NCBI RefSeq assembly: GCF_009770985.1
Contig: NZ_WSRW01000002.1
Coordinates: 1,302,001 to 1,366,000, forward strand
Direction: 5' to 3'
DNA: 64,000 nt
DNA from: Mucilaginibacter lacusdianchii
Lineage (GTDB): Bacteria; Bacteroidota; Bacteroidia; Sphingobacteriales; Sphingobacteriaceae
Both the position numbers and the translations under genes were made by a program. This document shows, one piece after another, positions 44,460 through 52,936 of this stretch. Position 1 is the first letter of the stretch. Every line of letters begins with the position of its first letter. Below the pieces are notes generated by a model. The model was not told the origin of the DNA. It did not search any database and worked only from the letters and a program-made list of their open reading frames with translations.

Positions 44460-44578
44460 AGTCTATAAAATATAGGAGGGCGAATTTCGGAAATAAAATC
44501 CGTTACTATTATCGAAAACGAAACTTTGCAAACACCGCATCAAGCAGTTTTCTGATAAATAATATATGAGTACAATAT

Positions 44579-45019
44579 CTACCGCCGAAAATACTTCTTG
44601 CTCGCCACCAGCAGCCCAAATTCTTCTGACGGGTTTTTCTCGGTTGATTTATGATGTATTTTATGCGCCCGGCGGATACTGAGCAGATATTTATTTTTAG
44701 TTCTAAAAGCTTTAAAGCGGTTGTGAATAAACCAGTCGTGAAAGATGAAGTAGATGGTGCCATAGGCACTGATACCAACACCAATCCACAAACGATAATC
44801 TTGTGTAAAGTGTCCCTGCCACATTAACCACATGGACAGGGCAGCAAAGCCGATACTAAACACGTCATTTAATTCAAACCAGCCGTGCCGCTCTTGGTGA
44901 TGCGTTTTGTGTATGAACCATAGCGGCCCGTGAAATAGGTATTTGTGAATAAACCACGACAATGCCTCCATTCCGGCAATGGTTAGTAAAACGATAGCAG
45001 TGTTAACAACAAAATTCAT
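44579..45019 (-). CDS. crtZ: Beta-carotene hydroxylase
   Basis: This 146-residue di-iron membrane enzyme hydroxylates the beta rings of beta-carotene to zeaxanthin. The histidine clusters HKYLFH, HKTHH, HDWFIHNR and HKIHH are all present and supply the eight-His iron site of the family. Four short membrane segments separate them. It lies near but outside the crtB operon, downstream of neither crt gene, and has its own promoter region. With crtB, crtI and the cyclase it completes the route to zeaxanthin. Confidence 0.93.
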   Translation of the reverse strand: MNFVVNTAIVLLTIAGMEALSWFIHKYLFHGPLWFIHKTHHQERHGWFELNDVFSIGFAALSMWLMWQGHFTQDYRLWIGVGISAYGTIYFIFHDWFIHNRFKAFRTKNKYLLSIRRAHKIHHKSTEKNPSEEFGLLVASKKYFRR

Positions 45020-45266
45020 GGTAATTATTCACAGTTGGTAATTAACGGATGCTTCCGCAATGAAACCGACCTGTATTTATGCCTAACTTACTTAAATTAT
45101 ATATGTTTTAGCAATCTAGATTTTTTGCTTTGTACCTAAAATTATACATCGGCAAAAAACAGTATTGTATATAGGCTAAAATGCACAAATCAAATCATAA
45201 AACCATTGTTCTTCTCTTTTTTACTCTATTTACAATCCTTATATTGGGCAATCAATCCCCAAACAC

Positions 45267-46907
45267 TTGAAAAGAAAAGACTTTTTATACCTTACCGGCA
45301 TGAGCATGGGTGCAGCCCTAATGCAAAGCGTGCCGGTAATGGGTTCCCCCATATCTATTGAAGAAGCCTTGCAGCCGGTAGATGTGGCTGTAAAAAAGCG
45401 CCTGGCCGACGTGGCGTTGAACGCGGCCCGCTCTAAAGGTGCCACTTATGCTGATGTACGTTTAGGCCGATATTTAAACCAATCTATCAGTACGCGCGAA
45501 AACCGGGTACAAAACATCGCCAATACCGAATCGTACGGCATGGGCATCCGTGTAATTTCCAACGGTTGTTGGGGTTTTGCCGCTACCGATAAATTAGATA
45601 ACGATAGTATTGCCCGTGCAGCCGAGCTTGCGGTGGCCATTGCCAAAGAAAACTCTCGCTTGCAAAGCGAACCGGTTAAGCTGGCACCTCAAAAAGGTTA
45701 TGGCGAAGTAAGCTGGAAAACGCCTATCGAAAAAAATGCGTTCGAGGTACCTGTAAAAGATAAAGTAGACCTGCTGCTGGCAGCCAATAACGCCGCTTTG
45801 CAGGCCGGCGCCTCTTTTATCAACAACAACCTGTTTATGGTAAACGAGCAAAAATATTTTGCATCAACCGACGGCTCATACATTGAGCAAGACATACACC
45901 GCATTTGGCCAACTTTCACCGTTACCAAAACCGATGCAAAAAGCGGGGGCTACGAAACCCGCAATGCGCTAAGCGCGCCGGTAGGTATGGGTTACGAATA
46001 CCTGATACCAGACAATAAAGAAAAAATCACTGGCGGCTTGTTTCCTATTTACAAAAAGCGATATGATTTGCTGGAAGATGCCCGTTTGGCCGCTACCCAG
46101 TTAGATGAAAAACTAAAAGCTAAACCTGTTGAACCCGGCAAGTATGATTTAATACTGGATCCTACTAATTTGTTCCTGACCATACATGAGTCGGTTGGGC
46201 ACCCTACCGAGCTGGACCGTGTGCTGGGTTATGAAGCCAACTTTGCCGGCACCAGCTTTTTAACGCTGGACAAATGGGAATCCAAGAAATTTAACTTCGG
46301 CAGCAAGATAGTCAACTTCACCGGCGATAAAACACAGCCCGGTTCATTAGGCGCAGTGGGTTATGATGACGAAGGCGTAAAAACGGGCAAGTGGGATATC
46401 GTAAAAGATGGCATCTTGGTAAACTATCAAACCATACGCGATCAGGCACATATTATTGGCTTAGATGCTTCGCAGGGCTGCTGCTACGCCGATAGCTGGG
46501 ACAGTGTTCAGTTTCAGCGCATGCCTAATGTGAGTTTACAACCCGGCAAAGCATCGTTGAAGCCAGCCGAAATAATCAAGAACACCGAAAAAGGCTTATA
46601 CATGTTCGGCCGCAACTCCTACTCTATCGATCAGCAACGTTATAACTTTCAATTCAGCAGTCAGCTTTGTTATGAAATACGTGACGGTAAAATTGCGGGT
46701 ATGGTAAAAGGTGCAGCCTACCAGGCTAACACGCAGGAGTTTTGGAACTCGTGTTCAGCCATTTGTGATGAAAACGACTTCCGCCTGGGTGGTTCGTTTT
46801 TCGACGGCAAAGGCCAGCCCCAACAGGTAAGCGCCGTATCACATGGTTGCGCTACTACTAAGTTTGATAAGGTAAATGTGATTAATACAAATAGAAGGAT
46901 TGGATAA
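45267..46907 (+). CDS. TldD-family metalloprotease homologue with export-type N-terminus, paralogue 1
   Basis: This 546-residue protein is a TldD-like peptidase of the TldD/TldE system, which cleaves peptides such as microcins and protects against toxins in other bacteria. The start is TTG at 45267; the paralogue downstream starts the same way. The N-terminus KRKDFLYLTGMSMGAALM resembles a Tat or lipoprotein-type export signal, which ordinary TldD lacks. The zinc motif HESVGH is at residues 307-312 and a GCCY segment lies near residue 410. It is the first of three genes (TldD-TldD-TldE). Confidence 0.85.
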   Translation: MKRKDFLYLTGMSMGAALMQSVPVMGSPISIEEALQPVDVAVKKRLADVALNAARSKGATYADVRLGRYLNQSISTRENRVQNIANTESYGMGIRVISNGCWGFAATDKLDNDSIARAAELAVAIAKENSRLQSEPVKLAPQKGYGEVSWKTPIEKNAFEVPVKDKVDLLLAANNAALQAGASFINNNLFMVNEQKYFASTDGSYIEQDIHRIWPTFTVTKTDAKSGGYETRNALSAPVGMGYEYLIPDNKEKITGGLFPIYKKRYDLLEDARLAATQLDEKLKAKPVEPGKYDLILDPTNLFLTIHESVGHPTELDRVLGYEANFAGTSFLTLDKWESKKFNFGSKIVNFTGDKTQPGSLGAVGYDDEGVKTGKWDIVKDGILVNYQTIRDQAHIIGLDASQGCCYADSWDSVQFQRMPNVSLQPGKASLKPAEIIKNTEKGLYMFGRNSYSIDQQRYNFQFSSQLCYEIRDGKIAGMVKGAAYQANTQEFWNSCSAICDENDFRLGGSFFDGKGQPQQVSAVSHGCATTKFDKVNVINTNRRIG

Positions 46908-46919
46908 ACCAATGCCTCT

Positions 46920-47009
46920 GTCATTGCAAGGAACGAAGCAATCTCTGCATAGGACAAGCCAGCAAGTTAAGTATAACGACGGGATTGCCACGCTAGCACT
47001 CGCAATGAC
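46920..47009. repeat. Interspersed inverted-repeat element, copy 3 (GTCATTGCNAGGAACGAAGCAATCTC type)
   Basis: The ends GTCATTGCAAGGAACGAAGC and the right-side GCTAGCACTCGCAATGAC are near-complementary, and an inner GCAATCTC pairs with GGGATTGC. This terminal type (GTCATTGCGAGGAACGAAGC) is found scattered in many bacterial genomes. Confidence 0.7.
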
Positions 47010-47076
47010 AAGATAAAAAGTAACTGACCACTGATTCAATAATAACCAGTAACAAAAACTAAACAATCACAACACA

Positions 47077-48717
47077 TTGAACAGAAAAAACTTTCTTTAC
47101 CTCACCGGAATGGGTTTCGGTGGGGCGATGCTGAGCAAAATTCCGGTGTTCGGTTCGCCGATTGCACCTGAAGCCGCTTTGCAGGAGGGTGTGGACGTGG
47201 CCGTCAAAAAACGGCTGTCTGACATAGCCCTGAATGCCGCCCGATCAAAAGGCGCTACTTATACCGACGTACGCTTGGGCCGCTACTTAAACCAGTATGT
47301 GGTAACGCGCGAAAATAAAGTGCAAAACGTAGTGAATACCGAATCGTACGGAATGGGCATCCGTGTTATTGCCAACGGTTGCTGGGGCTTTGCCGCTACC
47401 GATAAGCTGGACAACGACAGCATTGCTAAAGCCGCGGCCGAAGCAGTTGCCATTGCCAAAGAAAATGCGCGCTTGCAAACTGAGCCGGTACACCTGCTGC
47501 CACAACAAGGCTATGGCGAGGTAAGCTGGAAAGCCCCCATTGAGCGCAACGCCTTTGAAGTACCGGTGAAAGAAAAGGTAGATTTATTACTATCGGTAAA
47601 CGATGCTGCCATGAAAGCGGGTGCTAACTATGTAAGCTCCATCCTGTTTTTGGTGAATGAGCAAAAATACTTTGCCTCTACCGATGGCTCCTACATCGAC
47701 CAGGATGTACATCGCATATGGCCTACCTTTACCGTAACCAAGATTAACGCACAAACCGGCAAGTTTGAAAACCGTTCGGCATTAAGTTCGCCGCGCGGCA
47801 TGGGTTATGAATACCTGATGCCACGCGAAAGCGATAAAATCAAAGGTGCACCGACGGTGTTGTATCGCGATCGGTATGATATGATTGATGATGCCCGCTT
47901 GGCGGCAACCCAAGCCGATTTAAAACTAAAAGCCAAATCGGTTGAACCGGGTAAGTACGATCTGATCTTGGATCCATCACACCTATGGTTGACTATCCAC
48001 GAGTCGGTTGGGCACCCATCTGAACTGGATCGCGTATTGGGTTACGAAGCTAACTTTGCCGGCACCAGTTTCCTGACGCTGGATAAATGGGAATCCAAAA
48101 AATTCAAATTCGGCAGCGATAAAGTAAATGTTGTGGCCGATAAGCTGCAACCCGGTTCGTTAGGTGCTGTTGGGTATGATGATGAAGGCGTAAAAACCAA
48201 ACAGTGGGACATTATTAAAGATGGTGTGCTGGTAAACTACCAATCCATCCGCGACCAAGGCCATATCATTGGCCTTAAAGAATCGCAAGGTTGTTGCTAT
48301 GCCGATAACTGGAGCAGCGTACAATTTCAGCGCATGCCAAATATCAGTTTGCAAGCCGGTAAAACGCCTATGCTGCCAGCCGATATGATTAAAAATGTAG
48401 AAAAAGGCATTTATATTATTGGAGACAGTTCATTCTCTATCGATCAGCAGCGCTACAACTTCCAGTTCAGCGGACAGCTGTACTACGAGATTAAAAACGG
48501 CAAAATTGCCGGTATGCTCAACGACGTGGCCTATCAATCCAACACCCAAGAATTCTGGAACTCATGCGCCGCCGTGTGCGACCAGCGCGATTACCGTTTA
48601 GGCGGATCATTCTTTGACGGTAAAGGGCAGCCTACACAGGTGAGCGCCGTATCGCACGGCTCGGCCACTGCACGTTTTAACGGAGTTAACATTATTAACA
48701 CAGCACGAAAAATTTAA
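47077..48717 (+). CDS. TldD-family metalloprotease homologue with export-type N-terminus, paralogue 2
   Basis: This 546-residue protein is a full-length, highly similar paralogue of the preceding gene. It starts with TTG (NRKNFLYLTGMGFGGAML), keeps the HESVGH zinc motif, GCCY and the C-terminal GSFFDGKGQP segment, and diverges mainly in the first 30 residues and in surface loops. The tandem arrangement with an inserted repeat element (46920-47009) indicates duplication followed by insertion. The next gene, TldE-like, starts eight bases after its stop, so these two are cotranscribed. Confidence 0.85.
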   Translation: MNRKNFLYLTGMGFGGAMLSKIPVFGSPIAPEAALQEGVDVAVKKRLSDIALNAARSKGATYTDVRLGRYLNQYVVTRENKVQNVVNTESYGMGIRVIANGCWGFAATDKLDNDSIAKAAAEAVAIAKENARLQTEPVHLLPQQGYGEVSWKAPIERNAFEVPVKEKVDLLLSVNDAAMKAGANYVSSILFLVNEQKYFASTDGSYIDQDVHRIWPTFTVTKINAQTGKFENRSALSSPRGMGYEYLMPRESDKIKGAPTVLYRDRYDMIDDARLAATQADLKLKAKSVEPGKYDLILDPSHLWLTIHESVGHPSELDRVLGYEANFAGTSFLTLDKWESKKFKFGSDKVNVVADKLQPGSLGAVGYDDEGVKTKQWDIIKDGVLVNYQSIRDQGHIIGLKESQGCCYADNWSSVQFQRMPNISLQAGKTPMLPADMIKNVEKGIYIIGDSSFSIDQQRYNFQFSGQLYYEIKNGKIAGMLNDVAYQSNTQEFWNSCAAVCDQRDYRLGGSFFDGKGQPTQVSAVSHGSATARFNGVNIINTARKI

Positions 48718-48725
48718 CACATACC

Positions 48726-50063
48726 ATGGCTATATTAACTGAAGAACAAGCCCGCGCTTTAATGAAAAAAGCGCTGAGCTACTCCAAAGCCGACGAATGC
48801 ATGATTAGCTTAAACGGAGGCGACTCCGCCAATATACGTTACGCCCGCAACTCCGTATCTACCAGCGGTTCGGTAGGCCGAAACAGTTTGGCTGTATCAT
48901 CAGCCTTTGGCAAAAAGCTGGGCATTGCTACCATCAATGAGTTTGACGATGCCTCGCTCGAAAAAGTAGTACGCAGGTCGGAAGAACTGGCCCAGCTGGC
49001 TCCCGAAAACCCTGAGTACATGCCGTTTTTAGGTCCGCAAGCTTATGATGCGCCGGGTAAAACCTTTGTACAATCTACTGCCGATATGACGCCTAAGCAA
49101 CGGGCAGATATGGTTCAGCAAAGTTTGCAGGTAGCTAAGGATAGTAATTTAACGGCTGCAGGCTTTTTGGAAAACAGCACAGGCTTTTCGGCCATCATGA
49201 ATTCAAAAGGCTTATTTGCCTATAATGCTGGTACCGATATCAACCTATCGGTATCACTCCGTACCCAAGATGGAACAGGCTCGGGCTATGCCACCCGTGG
49301 GTTTAACGATGCCAGCAAAATGGATACGCTTGCCTTTACAAAAATTGCAGCTCAAAAGGCATCGCGCTCATCAGGTGCTAAAGCACTAGAGCCGGGCAAA
49401 TACACCGTTATTTTAGAACCTGCAGCCGGTATTGTTTTATTAGAACAACTATATGGCAGTTTAGACGCGCGCAGCGCCGATGAAGGCCGCAGCTTTTTAA
49501 GCCTGCCCGGTGGTAAAACCCGCTTAGGCGAAAAACTGGTAGACGAACGTGTGAACATCTATTCGGATGCTTCCAACCCCGACCTGCCGGCTCAAACCTG
49601 GGCGGGTGATGGCCAGCCACTTAAAAAAGTGAACTGGATTGAAAAAGGCGTGGTAAAAAACTTGAGTTATTCACGCTATTGGGCGCAAAAGAAAGGTGTT
49701 CCATCTATGCCCGGCCCCGCCAATATTATTATGGACGGCGGCACCCAATCGCTCGAGGACTTAATCAAAAGTACAGAAAAAGGCATTTTGGTTACCCGCT
49801 TATGGTACATCCGCCCGGTTGACCCTAAAACATTACTGTACACCGGCCTTACCCGCGATGGTACGTTTTACATTGAAAACGGCCAGATTAAATTCCCGGT
49901 TAAAAACTTCCGCTTTAATGAAAGCCCTATCATTATGCTGAACAACCTGGAAGCCTTGGGCAAATCTGAGCGCACAATCAGTGGCGAATCGGGCGAAAAT
50001 GCGCTGATTCCGCCAATGAAAATTCGCGATTTTACTTTCAGTTCATTGTCGGATGCGGTGTAA
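48726..50063 (+). CDS. pmbA: TldE/PmbA-family protein
   Basis: This 445-residue protein is the non-catalytic partner of TldD and lacks HExxxH. The N-terminal part shows MAILTEEQARALMKKALSYSK and the family element RYARNSVSTSGSV. The C-terminal domain shows EPAAGIVLLEQLYGSLDARSADEGRSF, and its final block is NNLEALGKSERTISGESGENALIPPMKIRDFTF. It has no export signal, unlike the two TldD-like proteins just upstream. That mismatch in predicted location is worth attention. The ATG at 48726 is eight bases after the preceding stop. Confidence 0.85.
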   Translation: MAILTEEQARALMKKALSYSKADECMISLNGGDSANIRYARNSVSTSGSVGRNSLAVSSAFGKKLGIATINEFDDASLEKVVRRSEELAQLAPENPEYMPFLGPQAYDAPGKTFVQSTADMTPKQRADMVQQSLQVAKDSNLTAAGFLENSTGFSAIMNSKGLFAYNAGTDINLSVSLRTQDGTGSGYATRGFNDASKMDTLAFTKIAAQKASRSSGAKALEPGKYTVILEPAAGIVLLEQLYGSLDARSADEGRSFLSLPGGKTRLGEKLVDERVNIYSDASNPDLPAQTWAGDGQPLKKVNWIEKGVVKNLSYSRYWAQKKGVPSMPGPANIIMDGGTQSLEDLIKSTEKGILVTRLWYIRPVDPKTLLYTGLTRDGTFYIENGQIKFPVKNFRFNESPIIMLNNLEALGKSERTISGESGENALIPPMKIRDFTFSSLSDAV

Positions 50064-50083
50064 ATGAACGAAGTACTTTTAGG

Positions 50084-50116
50084 AAAGCGTGTGCCATCCG
50101 GCACGCGCTTTTTTGT
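50084..50116 (+). terminator. Terminator of the TldD/TldE operon
   Basis: AAAGCGTGTGCC and GGCACGCGCTTT pair with one wobble around ATCC and are followed by a T run. Confidence 0.8.
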
Positions 50117-50157
50117 TGCCTTATCCTGTCGCCCTGAAAATCCCATAGGCTGAATAA

Positions 50158-50187
50158 ACAAAAAAGGCACAGAGAAACTGTGCCTGA
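50158..50187 (-). terminator. Terminator of the DUF2807 gene
   Basis: AGGCACAG and CTGTGCCT pair around AGAAA, with a T run on the minus strand, 25 bases past the stop. Confidence 0.75.
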
Positions 50188-50211
50188 TAAGTATATATAA
50201 TGTGGGTTGAA

Positions 50212-50943
50212 TTATTCCCTGCTAATACCGCCGCTACCTGTTTTAGTTGTGGATACGCGCTTAACCGCCCCTGTATAATGCACATCGCCACTACCTGTTA
50301 TGGATGCCGAAAGCTGTTGATTAGCATTTACACGGGCATCGCCGGAGCCAACCACTTTAACAGCAGTGTTTTCGGTAACCAAATTGCGACCGGTAAAATC
50401 ACCCGAACCAGACACACTTACTTCTGATGATTGTGCACGACCAGATACGGTAATATCGCCCGAGCCCACAATTTTGCTTTGCAAATCTTTCACATCAACA
50501 CTTCCGCTGATATCGCCTGACCCCGAAAGGCTAAGCACTAAACTATTGGCACGAAGCCCGTCTTTAAATATTACGTCGCCCGATCCGGCCAGCGTGATGC
50601 TATTAATATCTTTAACCATCACATGTACAACACGCTTTTTATTACCCCAGTTAAAGTTCCAGCCTGATGAACTTTTAGTATAAATTTTCAGTTCGCCGCC
50701 TTTTACTTCTGTAATGATACGGTCAATCACATCATTATCAGCCTCTACTTTTACCGACTCGCTGCCACCCTGCGTGATATAAACATCAAACGAACCCGAC
50801 ACACTTACGGCATGAAAACCGGATAAATGACGATCCTGCTCATCTAAAACAAAGGCTTTGTTTACAGGAGTTGGTTTGGCATAGGTTTCACCTGCACCGG
50901 TAATCAGTGCAGCAACAAGTAAAAGTTTGGTCAGTGATTGCAT
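50212..50943 (-). CDS. Head GIN domain (DUF2807) secreted protein
   Basis: This 243-residue protein has a signal peptide ending near residue 22 (ETYAK). The mature part is a DUF2807 beta-helix-like domain with many GSGD or GSGS repeats (SGSGDISGSV, VGSGDITVSG, SGSGDFTG, VGSGDARV, TGSGDVHY). These form a solenoid in related proteins. The function of DUF2807 is unknown; it is common in Bacteroidota cell envelopes. A QLDxY-like adhesin or sensor role is not supported by the sequence. It is single and ends at its own terminator. Confidence 0.85.
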   Translation of the reverse strand: MQSLTKLLLVAALITGAGETYAKPTPVNKAFVLDEQDRHLSGFHAVSVSGSFDVYITQGGSESVKVEADNDVIDRIITEVKGGELKIYTKSSSGWNFNWGNKKRVVHVMVKDINSITLAGSGDVIFKDGLRANSLVLSLSGSGDISGSVDVKDLQSKIVGSGDITVSGRAQSSEVSVSGSGDFTGRNLVTENTAVKVVGSGDARVNANQQLSASITGSGDVHYTGAVKRVSTTKTGSGGISRE

Positions 50944-51061
50944 GGTTTATTATTTTAGTATTGATAATAAGACGTCTTGAATTTGCAATTGGTTACAAGA
51001 AAAATGAAAATAAATACGCCCTGCATTAAATAGGCCTTCTAACTTGTATAGCTTTTAAATT

Positions 51062-51158
51062 AATAATGTCATTTCGAGTGCTAACGAGAAATCTTTTAAA
51101 AGCAGTAAGCGTATATGCCTCGAAAAGATCTCTCACTATCGTTCGAGATGACATTATT
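51062..51158. repeat. Interspersed inverted-repeat element, copy 2
   Basis: The ends ATAATGTCATTTCGA and TCGAGATGACATTATT are complementary, and AACGAGAAATCTTTT pairs with AAAAGATCTCTCACTATCGTT in part. It is the same family as 38487-38586 and lies between DUF2807 and the M1 peptidase. Confidence 0.7.
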
Positions 51159-51195
51159 TGTTTAACCTTCCTCTACCGCGGAAGCTTAGGAAAGA

Positions 51196-52851
51196 CTATT
51201 TTACCTTTATATAAAACTCAAGCGTATCAACTTCCACGTTATCTTTAGTTAAGCCTGCAATATTTACAGGTGTAAAATTGGTAGTTGGTTTAATAAACCT
51301 GTATTCGTCACCCTTAACACGCACTTTTGCCGGCATGTTAAAGCCTTTCACATCGACTATCCACCGCGCATAAGCCTTGCCATTTTCAAATTTAAATTCC
51401 AGCGTAGGGATGCTGGTATATCGCAGGTACTGGTCAAATACCGGCGTAAGGTTCATACCAGATTGCTGATTGATATAATTGACGATTTGCGGCGTGGTAA
51501 CAGTTTGGTGATAAAAAGCTTTGTTTAACCCACGCAGTATTTGACGCCATTTATCATCATTATTAATGATAGCGCGAATATTATTCAACATGTTGGCACC
51601 TTTATAGTACATATCGCCCGAACCTTCTTTGTTTACATTGTATGGCCCGATGATAGGAATATCATTCTGAATGTTCTTACGGATGCCCTGAATATATTCC
51701 AGCGCTGCCTGCTTACCGTAATAGGTTTCAATAAACAATGATTCTGAATAATTGGTGAAGCTCTCGTGTATCCACATATCAGCAATATCTTTGGAAGTGA
51801 TGTTATTGCCGAACCACTCATGACCACTCTCGTGCACGATAATAAAATCCCAGTTTATACCCCGGCCTGTACCCGAAAGGTCACGACCTAGGTAACCATT
51901 ACGGTATTTATTGCCATAGGCTACAGCGCTTTGGTGCTCCATACCCAAATGCGGGGTTTCTACTAGTTTATAACCATCTTCGTACCAGGGGTATGGGCCA
52001 AACCAGTTTTCAAAGGCTTTGAGCATGGGCTTTACATTAGCGCCGAATTGCTTTTTTGCTTTTTCGAGATTATAGGGCAGCACCCAGTAATCTAAAGTAA
52101 GCTTACCTTTTTCGCCATCGTAGCTATCTTCAAAGTGGGTATAGTCGGCAATGTTGGCGGCAACATCGTAGTTGTTAATGGGGTTGGCTACAAACCAATC
52201 GTATTGGGTATAGCCATCGGCCAGTGGCGTCACCTTGCGCAGGCGGCCGTTAGATACGTCTTTCAGTCCAGCCGGTACGCTGATGCTGATAAGCATACTG
52301 TCTACCTCATCACCCTGATGATCTTTAGTAGGCCACCAAATGCTGGCCCCGGCACCCTGGCAGGCTGTTGCCACCCATGGCTTACCTAACGAATCGCGCG
52401 TAAATACCACGCCACCATCCCAGGGGGCACGTTTGGCTACGGTGGGATTACCAGAATAATAAACCGTAAATTCCTGCTTACTGCCTTTGCTGATGGTTTT
52501 AGGAAAAGTAACAAACACGGCGTTAAACTCGCGGGTAAACGGCAGATTCTGGCCCTGATACACTACTTTTTCCACTTTTAAGTTGGCATACAAATCAAAC
52601 TGTAGTTTATTAAAATTCTGTGTTGCAGTGAATTTAAACAGGTTGCTGCCGCTGATGTACTTTTGGTCGATATCAAACTTCACATCCAGGTGGTAGTAGT
52701 TGATATCATAACAGGTACGAAGCGGTGTCAACATACCACGCAAAGTGTCGGCACAGGTATAGGTTTCTTTCTTTTGCATCAATTGAGCGGATGCGTTAAG
52801 CGAAAAAAGTGCAATCGCCGCAGTTGCAATAAATATTCGTTTAAAATTCAT
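51196..52851 (-). CDS. M1-family metallopeptidase (aminopeptidase-like), secreted
   Basis: This 551-residue protein has a signal peptide ending near residue 22 (NASAQ). The N-terminal beta-sandwich domain covers about 40-210. The catalytic domain follows, with the exopeptidase motif GMEHQSAVAY, the zinc motif HESGHEWFGN and the third ligand Glu in WIHESF, 18 residues after the second zinc His. These fit the gluzincin family. The GMEHQ variant replaces GAMEN, so exopeptidase type is likely. It is followed upstream by a terminator of the next gene and is probably transcribed alone. Confidence 0.92.
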   Translation of the reverse strand: MNFKRIFIATAAIALFSLNASAQLMQKKETYTCADTLRGMLTPLRTCYDINYYHLDVKFDIDQKYISGSNLFKFTATQNFNKLQFDLYANLKVEKVVYQGQNLPFTREFNAVFVTFPKTISKGSKQEFTVYYSGNPTVAKRAPWDGGVVFTRDSLGKPWVATACQGAGASIWWPTKDHQGDEVDSMLISISVPAGLKDVSNGRLRKVTPLADGYTQYDWFVANPINNYDVAANIADYTHFEDSYDGEKGKLTLDYWVLPYNLEKAKKQFGANVKPMLKAFENWFGPYPWYEDGYKLVETPHLGMEHQSAVAYGNKYRNGYLGRDLSGTGRGINWDFIIVHESGHEWFGNNITSKDIADMWIHESFTNYSESLFIETYYGKQAALEYIQGIRKNIQNDIPIIGPYNVNKEGSGDMYYKGANMLNNIRAIINNDDKWRQILRGLNKAFYHQTVTTPQIVNYINQQSGMNLTPVFDQYLRYTSIPTLEFKFENGKAYARWIVDVKGFNMPAKVRVKGDEYRFIKPTTNFTPVNIAGLTKDNVEVDTLEFYIKVK

Positions 52852-52877
52852 TTTAATATTTGGATAAGCAAATAAAC

Positions 52878-52908
52878 AAAAAGAGGCACTATGATAGCGC
52901 CTCTTTTT
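52878..52908 (-). terminator. Terminator of the CocE/NonD gene
   Basis: AAAAAGAGGC and GCCTCTTTTT form a perfect stem with an 11-base loop in the gap between the two peptidase-type genes. Confidence 0.75.
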
Positions 52909-52936
52909 GTCGTAATTATTCGGGATATTTAAAGAT

